Assembly: GCA_029204225.1 (NCBI GenBank)
Contig: CM055094.1
Span: 20,957,018 to 21,021,017, forward strand
Direction of reading: 5' to 3'
Origin: Diphasiastrum complanatum
Taxonomy: Eukaryota > Streptophyta > Lycopodiopsida > Lycopodiales > Lycopodiaceae
Length of the DNA stretch: 64,000 bases
Part shown: positions 34,376 through 45,869 of the stretch, piece after piece
How positions within the stretch are numbered: the first letter of the stretch is position 1
Layout of the letters: every line of letters begins with the position of its first letter
The notes under the pieces: generated by a model
The model's input: only the letters and a program-made list of their open reading frames with translations
Database searches by the model: none
What the model was told of the DNA's origin: nothing
Translations under genes and position numbers: made by a program

Positions 34376-34600
34376 CTATCCCTTTCCAGCTTTTGTCCCT
34401 TTATTACTTCTGATTCATCTAACTTGGAGAACTAATTTCAATTTTCCCGCAATTTCGTTTGTGATTCCATAAAACTTTACAATAAATCTCTGTAAATGAT
34501 TCAGATCTACAAACATATTGTTGGTAAAATCATATGACAAAGTGCCATGTTTTGAGTTACAAATTTCATTGATATGGTAAGGAATACCAATGATGTTTTG

Positions 34601-35530
34601 CTAACCCCTGTTTAACACATCCCTCTCTAATTTGATTTGAAAGGGCCGGGGAATAGGAAATTGTTTTATATGTACTTGTCCAAATGCCTCTTTGATAATT
34701 TTAAACATTGTGTCATATGCATCCCTGCTAATATCGGAATAATCACATGCTCCTTGTATCAATTTTCGGTCAATGATCTTGCCGACTTCGCCCATAAGGG
34801 CCTCTGCAATCTTGGACTTGATTCGAGAATATCGTTGATTTCCAAGTAGACTTGTCGTTGACTTGGTTGTAAGTACTGCACTCAAAAACTTTCCAATCAT
34901 GTCCTTGTCTTTTGCATTTCCATTGGTGACTAAAGCTGCTCTGCAAAATAAAAATAAGATTTAGAAAAAAACAATTCACAACCATTGATGTGCTAGATGA
35001 AACAAAACACATGAATAGTTTAAAACATAATCCTACTTGAAAGGATACATTCTTTTTTTCTGTTGACCCCCACTTGTTGAGAGCTCGTCAATACTTTTTA
35101 AAATAACTCTTTTTCGCTTATTGTTCAATATTTTCTTCCGTAATGTGTTTACTTCTACATTTATTTGACATTATGAGGTACACAATGTTTGTACAATTAG
35201 TTTCATATTGTCAGTTTCTTGGTTGAGGTTTAATATAATATCTTGCAAACGAGAATTATCTATGTCCAAGATTTCATTTTCTTCTTTTGTTTGCAAAAAA
35301 AAGTTTCTTTTTCTCGGTAGTCAGTAAGCAAACCATTCAACATATTTTCCAAACAGTGGATTTTTTTCATTGAATAACTAATGCCATAACTTTTCAATCT
35401 TTCACAATAACCCAATAGACTATTGTGTCATGCACACAAAAATAGTATGAGTTGTGTGACCAATCTAAAATTTGGATGTTGCATTGAGCTTGGATCGATT
35501 GGATACAAACTTCCATCAACTCATAGATCA
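34601..35530 (-). pseudogene. Gene Y, unrecognised, two exon-like parts
   Basis: Minus strand. A first part (about 35500-35045) codes CERLKSYGISYSMKKIHCLE, then a coiled-coil-like KEENEILDIDNSRLQDIILN, a basic KKILNNKRKRVILKSIDELS and GGQQKKRMYPFK; it has a frameshift and at least one stop. An AT-rich stretch ending TTTTGCAG (about 34940) looks like an intron acceptor. The second part (to 34601) is cleanly open: ALVTNGNAKDKDMIGKFLSA, RYSRIKSKIAEALMGEVGKI, then a stop after LERDVLNRG. It occurs once in the window; other W copies have lost it. Family unknown. Confidence 0.45.
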
Positions 35531-35559
35531 CAATGTTTCCTGTCTTTCGTCCTTTGGTG

Positions 35560-36120
35560 AGCTGGTAAGGTGGACCCTTTCAGATTTTTTTTTGACAGTG
35601 GAGCATATTTTGTGGGAAGATCAATACGGAGATGATATTTAGACATCTTAATAATCGATAGATTAATCTAGTAGAAAACCCACTTGTTATATATCTTGTA
35701 AGCTATGAAAACTCGTCTTAATTATAAAAAAAAATAATTGGAAAAGTTTGAAATGACCTTGGTGCTGTTTTTGATCCATGACACTCCATGTTTCTTGCTT
35801 TATATGCAAAATCAAAGCTTTGCAGTTATGAGCAAAATAAGCAAAATATTTTTTCAATAGATGTGTGTTGAAATTGCAAATTTTTGAATTGCAAAAGTTT
35901 GAGATAACCTTGCCGCTCCATTTCATCCAACACACTCCATATTTTCTGAATTTCAAAAATTTAGATTCACGTTGGCGCTCATTGTGATCCAAAATATTCA
36001 AAGTTTCTTGCCATGATTTTCAGATTCATAAGACTGTTTTTCTTTTATGTGAACGCTTTGAGTAAATGTAAAGAAAAGTTTGATGTGCAATACGATTTGC
36101 ATTTACATGAGAAGTTATGT
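35560..36120 (-). pseudogene. Coiled-coil-like coding repeat, copy 2
   Basis: Same region as 21945-22560: three diverged LDQMERQG-type repeats on the minus strand, between X and Y. In this copy it connects X to gene Y, so X, this region, Y and W may once have been parts of one long gene or element. Confidence 0.3.
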
Positions 36121-36149
36121 TAGTTAATGGTAGAAAATAGAATCTTGAA

Positions 36150-37580
36150 GTATGGACCCCATGCATTGCAGCTACCCAACTTCCAGTTAACTACATAAGA
36201 AACTAGTGAGGTCAAGTCATCGGAGTTGTGCGGGCAGACCAAAATCTCGGTCGGAGTTTTAAAATTCGATGATTTTCTCTCTCTTACGTGGCATTTCTTA
36301 GACAGCCCTTTTGGGCCATGGAAGTCCTCGAATGTAAACTCCATATCATTTGAGTCTGTTTCATCTGATGAAACAAGACTCTTCAGCAGAATGATCCTTC
36401 GTCTGTGACATAGAGGACATGGGAGTCTTTCTCGATGTAAGCTTCACTAGGTCGACCGTTTGGTGCTTTGCAGTTGGCCCTTGTGGAGAGGAGGAACTCT
36501 TTCTCTTTTGAGAAGCCGCTTGCGTGGAATCTGTTGCAATAGGCCTGGAAGTAGAGTTGGTATTCTTGGCTTGTTCTGAGGGAGTCTCCCAAGCTTTTAT
36601 CTGCTAACATCAAGTGGCCTCAAAATCGAGGTCGGTGGCTCAACTGCTGCAAAGTGACATCTATTAGAAGATAGCCCAATAACTGGAGGTTTGCTTGTTC
36701 TTGATATAGTCATGGAGGTAGTTGGAAGCAAACTGGGCTTAGTCATAAAGGTTCTGATCGTGTAGTTTAGAATCAGCCATCATGTGGAATAGTTTCATGG
36801 GGATACGCGTGATCTTGGACCTATAGCCCTATGTGTATGTCCTTTGATAGGCGCACAGAGCAGCTAAGGGTGTATCCTTTATGACCTCGATACAGTAACC
36901 ATCTTTTTTTTCTCATTTGTCCACTGAGGGGTCTATGTATTTGAAGTATGCTGTGGATTCAATCTTTTTGAGGGTCCTATTGACTGTGTTTGGTCCCCTA
37001 GGGATGCCAAATGTATTGAGGTCAGCTCCAGAAATAAGGATCTCACTTATTAACTAGGGTTAGGGTTGCCTTGGTCAGGAGGTAACATGAACTGGAAAAT
37101 CTGTCGGTGTGGTTATAAGCAATATGCAATCGAAACGGGCTCTGATAGCCACTGATCAAAAGAGGAAGTTGGGACTCTATTTGGCTCAGGAACTGGTGTG
37201 CCTCCTGGTACCAAGTGTTCTTCTCAGAGATATCGAGGCTTTCCATGGTGATGTCAATTCTGTCTTGAGTTGGGTCATCAGAACTGGAAGATGTTGTGAC
37301 AGATAGGTTCTGGACTCGGCTGCTGACTGTGTTGAAGGTTCGGCTCTGGTAACAGACAAGTGGAATCTCGGCTCGGTGGACTGCGGAGGGCTTCGGGTCG
37401 GTCGTCTTTGGATGGACTCAGCTCAGTCAACTTTGTATGCAGAGTATGGACGCTCAACTCAGTCCACAGTGAATGCAGAGTATGGACGCTCAACTCAGTC
37501 CACAGTGATCGCAGAGCATGGGGGCTAGGCTCTCTGAGCAGTGTATGGAGACTAGAAATTTGTGGAAAACTTTGGAGCAA
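36150..37580 (-). pseudogene. X-family gene, copy 3 (altered C-terminus, leader absent)
   Basis: Minus strand: 12-residue repeat region with two exact 36-bp units (37437-37508), MESLDISEKNTWYQEAHQFL, a damaged core around 37010 (extra bases near 37040-37075), SKITRIPMKLFHMMADSR-type sequence and the low-complexity part (36613-36383). Unlike the others, the end after DMEF runs into about 100 extra bases coding FEDFHGPKGLSKKCHVRERK, while the PPPTQQSRQRTK stretch is missing. The leader is replaced at about 37610 by copia-leader sequence. Confidence 0.4.
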
Positions 37581-37611
37581 TGTTGCTCTGATAGGATGTG
37601 GAAACGATGAT

Positions 37612-38080
37612 TATTGCATGATGATTCGACTGATTTTGTAGGAATGATTTGAAGAGGCATATTTATGTGCATATGACTCCTTTTGGTTTAGGTTAGGTCA
37701 TATTTAAAAAATATTTTTCTTGATACAAGAATTGTAATTTAAAACACTTTTAGAATTTAAAAAAAAAAATTAAAAACTTTTGTTCTAATAAGCAAAAAGT
37801 TTTTTTTTTAGTTATTCTAATGGTTTTCTCCAATGATTTTATTTTGAATAGTATTATTATTTCATATAATCTAATGTGCAATTATTAATAAAAATCTATT
37901 AACAAAATTTTAGTAGCTTGATTAATTTTCTTGCAAAATACAACAGTTTTTTTAGCATTACAATATCTTTATTTGAAGCATTTTAAATATGGGTATTTTT
38001 TTTAAATGGGTCTCCATGTCATTTCTTTTTTTTGGGATCATCGTGTTTCATGATGAACAATCTTAATAAATTCTTCCCTG
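37612..38080. other. copia leader scrap and very AT-rich block
   Basis: 37612-37700 matches the sequence just upstream of copia gag at 25310-25400. 37700-38050 is almost pure A/T with A- and T-runs. The same AT-rich block is inverted at 53830-54200. No gene is seen. Confidence 0.6.
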
Positions 38081-38191
38081 GTGCATCCTTCCAAAATTAG
38101 ATGAATGGCTTTTTTCTTTGGCTACACAAGCTCGGCAAAGATGTTGTCAAGTCACACATACTTTTCTCTTTTTACGCCAGCACATGATTGA

Positions 38192-38900
38192 TTTGCTACA
38201 AACCGTTCTGCTAAACTCCTTGCCAACTTAGGAGATGCTGAAAACATCAGAGAGATTGAACGCCTCCTCAAAAGACCACGTTTTTTCACTATCCAAGATA
38301 AATTCTTCGAAAACTCAAATGAAAGACGTGGTTCTTTCAACCTAAACAACCCTAGTTCGGTGGTTTCTGTACAAAATATGGGAAAAAGAAAAAGTATACA
38401 TAATATAAAGGAAAGGAAGGACAAGGCAATGGTGCAAAAGAAGACTTACTGGCTAAAAGACTGAACTTTTACAGGTATTAACTAGCTCGCAGGATGACGA
38501 GGATCTGCATAGAAGAACTTTCACTAGGAATACGGTGGATCGACTACAACTCAGCACGCGCAAGGACAAGGCAAAGATATTTTTACATTTATGCTACTAT
38601 AATAGAATGTTTGAGACCATTCATGTGAGACACTTTTACACTCGTATTTTATTACAATCTTTGGCCTTATATACACAAGTCCTTCCATGATATTGTGTTT
38701 GCTTGGTCATACTTACCTAACATCAAAAGTGAATGGTACTTTCTGTTTGATGTTTTCTGCAATTTTGAAATTAAAAATCTATCTTTATGTTCTTGCTCTT
38801 TTCTGAAACATTTCAAAGATTTCATTTCGGAGAAATTTGATTATGTGCTTAAAATGGACTGCAATATAATTAGAAGTATGTACCTCAGAAAAACTTAGCT
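38192..38900 (+). pseudogene. Gene Z, unrecognised, three exon-like parts
   Basis: Plus strand. Part 1 (38192-38464) is open for 90 codons: ATNRSAKLLANLGDAENIRE then IERLLKRPRFFTIQDKFFEN, ending KKTYWLKD. After a TTTTACAG acceptor-like site, part 2 (from about 38475) reads HRRTFTRNTVDRLQL, KDKAKIFLHL, NRMFETIHVRHFYT. Part 3 (about 38666-38898) reads SFHDIVFAWSYLPNIKSEWY and FEISEKFDYVL-like sequence in another frame. The inverted copy (53700-52970) keeps the same peptides with mostly conservative changes, and its part 1 reads more coherently (IRWFSDKIWEKERS). This supports real coding. Family not recognised. Confidence 0.4.
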
Positions 38901-38961
38901 ATTTAGGAAAAACATCATTGAACTCTTGTTTTAAATCTTGCATTAAAAGCTGTTCTTGATG

Positions 38962-39900
38962 CTAATTTTTGGTGTTAAAGCATGTTAACACATTCACATC
39001 ACAATGCATACGAGATTTCAAAACAAGATGAAAAAGCTCATACTTAGAATTATGTAGTTTTTCCATAACTTCCGCCAAGGAAACCATCGGTGATGGGAGT
39101 ACATTAGTCTCCCCATAAATAGAGACTATCTGGTCAAACTTATCCTTGAATACAATAGTATGGTTTTTTAAATCTATTTTCAACAATCTGATTTATCAAA
39201 ACACCATTCATATCCTAGGATTACATAAGTTCTATCAAAGATTCGTAACATGGAAGTCGAGCCGCTCAACATGATCTTGCATCCGAACCTCCAAATTAGG
39301 GACTTTCACATCCCAAACTTCTGTGTCTGACCCTGAGGCTAGAGGACCACATAATTTTGATCACTAGCCATGGTGGGCACCCGAAGCTTCTATACAAGCC
39401 GCACATTCAAAAAGTTGTTAGTACCTCCAAAATCAAAGATTATACTTATGTCTTTCCCTAGAATATTGTCTTTAACTTGAAACCATTGATTAGACTTGAA
39501 AGAAAGTGTACTGAAGTTACAAGTATATTCACAACTATTTAACAAATCAACTTTCAATTCACAACCATTTAACAAATCGACTTTCAATTTACCTGTCGGT
39601 AAATCCCTCGCCATGAAACTTGATGATTTATTTTCCCTCTCGGATCTCTGTTTCGCATGATGCCCAAGTTTGTTGGCAAGCAGTAGCTTCTAGTTCATCA
39701 AAAAATAGATTTTTTTATCTTATTATTTTTTGGCTTTTCATTCTTAGGCTTTTGGGCTGATTGGCTGTGCATACTCTTCCGTGAGGCAATCACGGTGCTA
39801 TCGTAGGCTTTAGCTACTCGGATAGCATCTTTCAATATGGAGACATTCCATTTGCACTCCTTTTGGTAATCGGCTGACAATCCATCCTATGAATTGCCAC
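38962..39900 (-). pseudogene. Ty3/gypsy fragment: gag end, protease, start of RT
   Basis: Minus strand: gag C-terminal part (39880-39698: SILKDAIRVAKAYDSTVIAS, QKPKNEKPKNNKIKK); protease region (39614-39390: GKDISIIFDFGGTNNFLNVR, where gypsy proteases have D-S/T-G-A, so the active-site triad is damaged); and the linker to RT (39186-38962: DLKNHTIVFKDKFDQIVS, ETNVLPSPM). Several stops and shifts lie between. RT proper is absent. The inverted, better copy is at 63091-64000. Confidence 0.65.
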
Positions 39901-40362
39901 TGTGCCAATTTCCAATCAAGTGACCCTTAAGTGATTATAAGAAATCTTTTTCAAATGGAAAAAAATAGCATACACCTCTAAAAGGATACGGTTGCTAGGT
40001 CTACAAAGTACTCAACAAAAATTGCTTTTTTTTTAAGGCTTTCAATTGCCTTAACCCAAAAAAGTAAATAGGGAAAAAGTAATGGCAAACCTGAATGCAA
40101 TGAAGGAACTTCCAAAATCCCTATTCAAGAGCAAAAAATCCAAAATACCCCCCCTCCCTCCCCAATTAATATAACTAGTAATATTATTCTCAAAGCATCT
40201 ACGATGAGCTACAAACAACACTTGGAGAGTAAAGAATTAGGAATCTTGTTAAATACTCTTGCATCTAGTATTTGGAAAGTTAGACACAATGATAGTATCA
40301 TAAGAATGAGTTAGAGAAGCTTGTGAAGCCATCCAGAGGTGTGTTGTTGTTTTATTAGTTGC
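39900..40362. other. Spacer with 166-bp-type unit and C tract
   Basis: It contains one inverted copy of the unit described at 4985-5312 (about 40145-40310), including a C-rich tract (40148-40160). It is the inverted counterpart of 62650-63090. No gene is seen. Confidence 0.55.
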
Positions 40363-41300
40363 CTAGATACATATCAAGCTACCCCAAGTTACCACAGATC
40401 TATTATATGAGTTAAACACGGGTCTATATGAGGCAAGGTGTATATATTGCAAAAAGCGAAAAGGAAGGTCTCCCCTTTTATCATATTTGGACAGATGTGT
40501 ACAACTAGTAATTGGGTTAAAGGTAATTGTAATATTCAGAAAGTTCACCAAATTACATGTGTTGTCATTTCCGTCTATCTCAAGGTATTCCAGGGGATAG
40601 ATCCAAAAAGGATTGTCAGGTGTTCTTGGTTAAGTCTTGTCCAGGAAACGTCCAACCATATGATTATTGATAAAGCATATATCGTCAATGTACCTGAACG
40701 AATATTTGAAGTCGTTGATAAATTTAATTTTCCCTAATCTTGCAAGCCCCTTAATAAACTGCATTTCAAAAAAAAGAAAGGTACCAATTACAAGACATTG
40801 CTGAATATGAAAAACCCATTCGTATTCCCCCGACCTGTCACCAAGTATGATCCCCAAGTCTGATAATGCAATTTTCTATCAAATAGGAATTCCAAATGCA
40901 TAAGGCATTCTTGCGGTCTATAGTACTCCATTCATATGAACCTGTATTTTTGAAAACCCATTTAAAATCATTGGTTCTAGATTTTCGTTTGTATTTGAGC
41001 AATTTGATTTTGGCGATTTTAAATGCCGAACAAATCATTTTAGTCATAATAGTTTTCAAATCGTCAATCCCGTTCAAAGGAATATTGCTTTTTTGAGGGT
41101 AACCTAATTCTTTGCTTGCTGGTTTTTTGAGTTTGTAATGCAATTTCAGGCTGAAATTTTCAGCACACAAGGCTTGTAGGAGGGCGAGTTCCTGCATCCA
41201 TCTAATGTGTGGTTTTGACACATTTTGGTGCTGATTTTTTAGATTTGATACTTGCTATTTTTTGTGTCTTTTAGGGCACATTTAGGGTTTGAAAAAGTTT
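40363..41300 (-). pseudogene. Reverse transcriptase fragment with RYIDD box, copy L
   Basis: Minus strand. The N-terminal part (41221-40838) runs through NIPLNGIDDL, NDFKWVFKNTGSYEWS and IENCIIRLGDHTW, then breaks. From 40857 the frame gives FFEMQFIKGLARLG and FRYIDDICFIN (catalytic Asp pair), then a stop at 40630, and continues VNFLNITITFNP...SKYDKRGDLPF to 40363, where it runs into repeat sequence. The GIPMG motif is damaged here but intact in copy R. The style (RLGD..RQ.GIPMG...FRYIDD) fits the Penelope-like group of RTs better than LTR elements. Confidence 0.6.
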
Positions 41301-41329
41301 ATCTTCTTGGCTGGTTTTTATGGCAAGAG

Positions 41330-42060
41330 ATTTGAGCCCACCTATATATATATATATATATAGATCTCTAGGTCCACTCAAGCCGACGTGGCACAGGGCC
41401 CAGTTGACTTGACATACAAGGTTATGGTAGGCCTACATGGCTTGCCACATGGCAACCCTCAAGCCTGCATGATTTGCCATGCGGTAGACCTACGTGGCTT
41501 GCCATGTGGTAGTGTGAGATAGGCTTCGCAAATAGCAGACCACGTAGGCAGAGCCTGTTGGGTTGCCAGCCTATGATGGGCCTACGTGGCTTGCCACGTG
41601 GCTAACCCCAAGCCTGCATGATTTGCCACATGGCAGTCATACGTGACTTGACAAGTGGGCACCTATGACAGCCTTGGTTGATCGCAGGCCTATGTGGCCT
41701 GCTACACAAGTCTATGGCAGGCCATGTGGTAAACCACACAAGCCTATGGTAGGACTATGTGGTTGGCTACCTGGCAAATTATGAGACCCCTCTTTCTCTC
41801 TCTAGGTCCACTCAGGCCTACGTGGCAAAGTCTGGATGGCTTGCAACACAAGCCTATGTTAGACCTACGTGTTTGCAAACCCTAAGTTGCAAGACTTGCC
41901 ACGAGGTAGACCTACATGGTTTTCCATGTGGCAGGCCTACGTGGCTTTCCATGTAGTAGCTTCTGAGATCCACCTCTTTCTCTCTCTATATCCACTCAAG
42001 CCTACGTGGCAGAGCCTGGTTGGCTTGCGACACAAGCCTATGGCAAGCTTATGTAGAAAC
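41330..42060. repeat. CATGTGG/CCACGTGG word array, third copy
   Basis: Begins with a (TA)n tract (about 41343-41362) then 'CTAGGTCCACTCAAGCC.ACGTGGC' words. It is more CACGTGG-rich than the arrays at 7146 and 19755, with short CT stretches. Counterpart of 61310-61720 on the other arm, which lacks most of its right half. Confidence 0.75.
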
Positions 42061-42735
42061 CTTGTTTACTGATTCCCTATCAATCTATTGATTCTTCTCT
42101 TGAAGATCTGTTACAGTTTGCCACGTTCTTGGTTGGGTTTCACTTCAGCTTATTATCAAGCTTCACGAGTTTCTTATGAATTAGTCCTCTTGATTTATTA
42201 CCCACTCAGGCAAAGAAATCTCATCGTGTTGTAGTTATATCCAACCTGTCAGAGGATACTCGGGCAACGTTCACTCCTGAACTGCACTCACATTACTTGA
42301 AAACATACAAGTCCTGATGCTCATAAATGGATTAGCCTATTACTCGGATGAACACCTAACAAATTCCTACTCCTACTTGCTGCCAAATCGAATGAAATAG
42401 ATCCTTCTGAATGAAACTAATCTAACATGCAACAAACAGAATCAAGAAACAAGAAATAAAAAGCTAAATTAGAAAGCATTTCAAAGAACAAGAATCAAGA
42501 AACACGCATTTCTTGATTAGTCAGGATATCATATGGTGGCCTTCTTCTGATTACAAGGCTATGTTGGAATTGATTTTTATAGGAGCCAACCCTCAATCCC
42601 AAAAACACTCGTAATTCATAAGGAATGCCATGGATTGATAATCGGCACTTTCTCAAATGCATACGTCAACACTAGACCTAGTAGTTGTAGCCTCAACTCG
42701 TCGTATGTTGACCTTTCTGAAATCCCTGGAATCAC
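42060..42735. other. Single-copy segment, no gene seen
   Basis: About 670 bases present here but missing from the inverted arm, where the flanks are joined at about 61317. No coding frame longer than background and no clear element ends, although its absence from the other arm could mean an insertion or a deletion. The last 60 bases (GTCAACATACGACGAGTTGAGG when reversed) are shared by both arms. Confidence 0.45.
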
Positions 42736-42739
42736 CGGC

Positions 42740-43230
42740 CATTGTACAATCGCCGGGAATGGACTTATATAGGAGAAAAAAGTTGGCACGTGTGAATCCC
42801 AGTGACACGTGGCCTAGTCAGTAGTTGACATGTGGAACCACATGTTTGTATACGCATGTGTGAAACTGCACGTTTGGATCAACACATGTGGGATCCCACG
42901 TGGGGACACGTGGCTGACATGTGTTCTTGCACGTATCGGCTCGCACGTGTGGTCACATGGCCCAATCAGTACCTGACGTGTGGGACCACACTTATGTATC
43001 CACATGTGTGAAACTTGCACATGTGGCCATGTGGTCGAATGGTTTGGTGACATGTGTTCTGGCACATGTTAGCTCGCTCATGTGGGCACGTGGCCGAATG
43101 GCAGATTGACATGTATTGTAGCATGTGTGGTCTCACACATGTGGACGGTTGTATTACGCACCATAGATCTGATCCGTTGTTGGATCGACGAGTGTACGGC
43201 TTGGGTTTTATTGGTTTTAGCTATATAAAT
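42740..43230. promoter_or_regulatory. Bidirectional CACGTG promoter array, copy E (not linked to the histone)
   Basis: Same array with minus-strand TATA (42765-42771) and plus-strand TATATAAA (43222-43229). Beyond the minus TATA the sequence is not the histone leader but a different stretch (42735-42660). The promoter cassette is thus attached to another downstream sequence. Some CACGTG words have decayed to CACATG. Confidence 0.5.
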
Positions 43231-43239
43231 GTTGTTTGA

Positions 43240-43450
43240 TCAGTTAAAACTTTTTGCTAAGTTCTGGATTATCACTCCCTGTAGCTCTTGGTGTGTGAAC
43301 CAAATACCATTTCGTCTTAAAATGACCTATTCTAGGAACATTGAGTGGTGTGTCGCTCATATGATTCTTAATTATCTCTGGATATTCTGTTTTACTAAAA
43401 ATCCAAAATAGAATTTCATGATCTTCTTTAAAACCTGTTTGAAACTTGTT
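43240..43450 (-). pseudogene. Module W fragment, copy E
   Basis: Minus-strand relic of HEILFWIF / MSDTPLNVPRIG, joined to 'CTTGTTTCCTGTCTTTC' at about 43446 as in copy C. Confidence 0.3.
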
Positions 43451-44030
43451 TCCTGTCTTTCATCCTTTGGTGAGCTGGTAAGGTGGATCCTTTCAGAATT
43501 TTTCTCGACAGTGGAGCATATTCTGTGGGAAGATCAATATGGAGATGATATTTATACATCTTAATAATCGATAGATTAATCTAGTAGAAAACCAACTTGT
43601 TATATATCTTGTAAGCTATTAAAACACGTCTTAATTATAAAAAAAAACTCATTGGAAAAGTTTGAAATGACCTTGACGCTCTTTTTGCTCCATCACACTC
43701 CAAGTTTCTTGCTTTATATGCAAAATCAAAGCTTTGCAGTTATGAGCAAAATAAGCAAAATATTTTTTCAATAGATGTGTGTTGAAATTGCAAATTTTTT
43801 AATTGCAAAAGTTTGAAATAACCTTGTCGCTCCATTTGATCCAACACACTCCGTATTTTCTGAATCTCAAAAATTTAGATTCACGTTGGCGCTCATTGTG
43901 ATCCAAAATATTCAAAGTTTCTTGCCATGATTTTCAGATTCATAAGACTGTTTTTCTTTTATGTGAACGCTTTGAGTAAATGGAAAGAAATGTTTGATGT
44001 GCAATACGATTTGCATTTACATGAGAAGTT
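43450..44030 (-). pseudogene. Coiled-coil-like coding repeat, copy 3
   Basis: Third direct copy of the LDQMERQG repeat region between X and W. Frames are interrupted. Confidence 0.3.
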
Positions 44031-44033
44031 ATG

Positions 44034-45868
44034 TTAGTTAATGGTAGAAAATAGAATCTTGAAGTATGGACCCCACACGTTGCGGCTACCCAACTTCCAG
44101 TTAACTACATACGTTACTAGTGAGGTCAAGCTCCATATCATCTGAGTCTCTTCCATCTGATGAAGCATGACGCTTCGCTCGTATCTTGGTCCTTTGCCTG
44201 GATTGTTGTGTTGGTGGTGGTTGGACCAGTGTGGTGGTGTCTTCATGTTGAGCAAAAGACTCTTCAGCAGAATGATCCTTTGTCTATGACATAGAGGATA
44301 TGGGTGTCTCTCTCGATGTAAGCTTCACTAGGCCGACCGTTTGGTGCTTTGCAGTTGGCCCTTGTGGAGAGAAGGAACTCTTTTTTTTTTGAGAAGCCGC
44401 TTGCGTGGAATCTGTTGCAATAGGCCTGGAAGTAGAGTTGGTATTCTTGGCTGGTCCTGAGGGAGTCTCCCAAGCTTTTATCTGCTAGCATCAAGTGGTC
44501 TCAAACTCGAGGTCGGTGGCTCAACTGCTACAGTGACATCTATCAGAAGATAGCCCAATAACAAGAGGTTTGCTTGTTCTTGATATAGTCATGGAGGCAG
44601 TTGGAAGAAAACTTGGCCCAGTCATAAAGGTTCTGATCGTGTAGTCTATAATCAGCCATCATGTGGAATAGTTTCATGGGGATACGCGTGATCTTGGACC
44701 TATAGCGCTATGTATATTTCGTTAGATAGGCGCATGGAGCAGCTTAGGGCTTATCATTTATGACCTCGATACGGTAACCATCTTTTTTTTTCCATTTGTC
44801 CACTGAGGGGTCTATGTATTTGAAGTATGCTGTTGATTCAATCTTTTTGAGGGTGCTGTTGACTGTGTTTGGTCCCCTAAGGAAGCCAAATGTATTGAGG
44901 TCAGCTCCAGAAATAGGGATAATATAAACAAAATTTTGGTTAGGAGATAGCATGAACTGGAAAATCTGTCAGTGTGGTTATAAGCAATATGCAATAGAAA
45001 TGGGCTCTGATAGCCACTGAAAAGAGGAAGTTGGAACTCTATGTGGCTCAGAAACTAGTGTGCCACCTGGTACCAAGTGTTCATCTCAGAGATATCGAGG
45101 CTTTCCATGGTGATGTCAATTTTGTCTTGAGTTGGGTCATCAGAACTGGAAGATGTTGTGGCAGATATGTTCTGGACTCGGTTGATGACTCTGTTGAAGG
45201 TTCGGCTCTGGTAACAGACAAGTGGAGTCTCTGCTCGATCGACTGTAGAGGGCTTCGGATCGGTCGACTTTTGATGGACTCGGCTCAGTCAACTTTGTAT
45301 GCAGAGTATGGACGGTGAGCTCGTTCCACAGCGAATGCAGAGTATGTACGCTCGGCTCGGTCCACAGTGATTGCAGAGTATGGGAGCGCGGCTCTATGAG
45401 CAGTGTATGTAGAGTATTGTTCGATAGTGTATGGAGAATAGAAATTTGTGGAAAAATTTGGAGCAATGTTGCTCTCATAGGATGTGGAAAAGATGATGTT
45501 TCTTTGCGATAACGTACTAGTAGAGAGCTTTAAATCCAAATCGATGTTGAATGTGTGGTTTTGACAAGCTCCAATAGCACTACCCCTCAACATTTGGCTC
45601 GTGCTAGATGTGACGATTTTTGTGTAATGTAGCAGATCTCGGCAGCTTAGGGTTTTTGAAAATGAATGATGATGGCACTCTGGATCCGTGGTGGGTGTAT
45701 GTAGATGGTGTCCAAGGATGCGAAGGAGTAATCAATCACGGTCGTAGCGAATGATACATCGCCACTAAAAGATGGAAAATCGATCCTTTGAAGATATAGC
45801 TTTTCAAAGCTTCTGAATTCCATTTCCATGCCTGAAGAAGGAAGTGCCAGCATCAAATCTTCTCCCAT
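44034..45868 (-). pseudogene. X-family gene, copy 4
   Basis: Minus strand, full length: leader MGEDLMLALPSSGMEMEFRS (45868-45647, 73 residues, open); repeat region as an open frame of 102 residues (45593-45285) starting MLRGSAIGACQ and ending RPYSAYKVD; core from 44953 (SPNQNFVYIIPISGADLNT ... KWKKKDGYRIEVINDKP); and C-terminal parts. This copy has the best leader and repeat frames, which suggests that the peptide MLRGSA...YSAYKVD is a real coding unit. Copy 5 is its mirror image on the other arm. Confidence 0.45.
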
Positions 45869-45869
45869 C

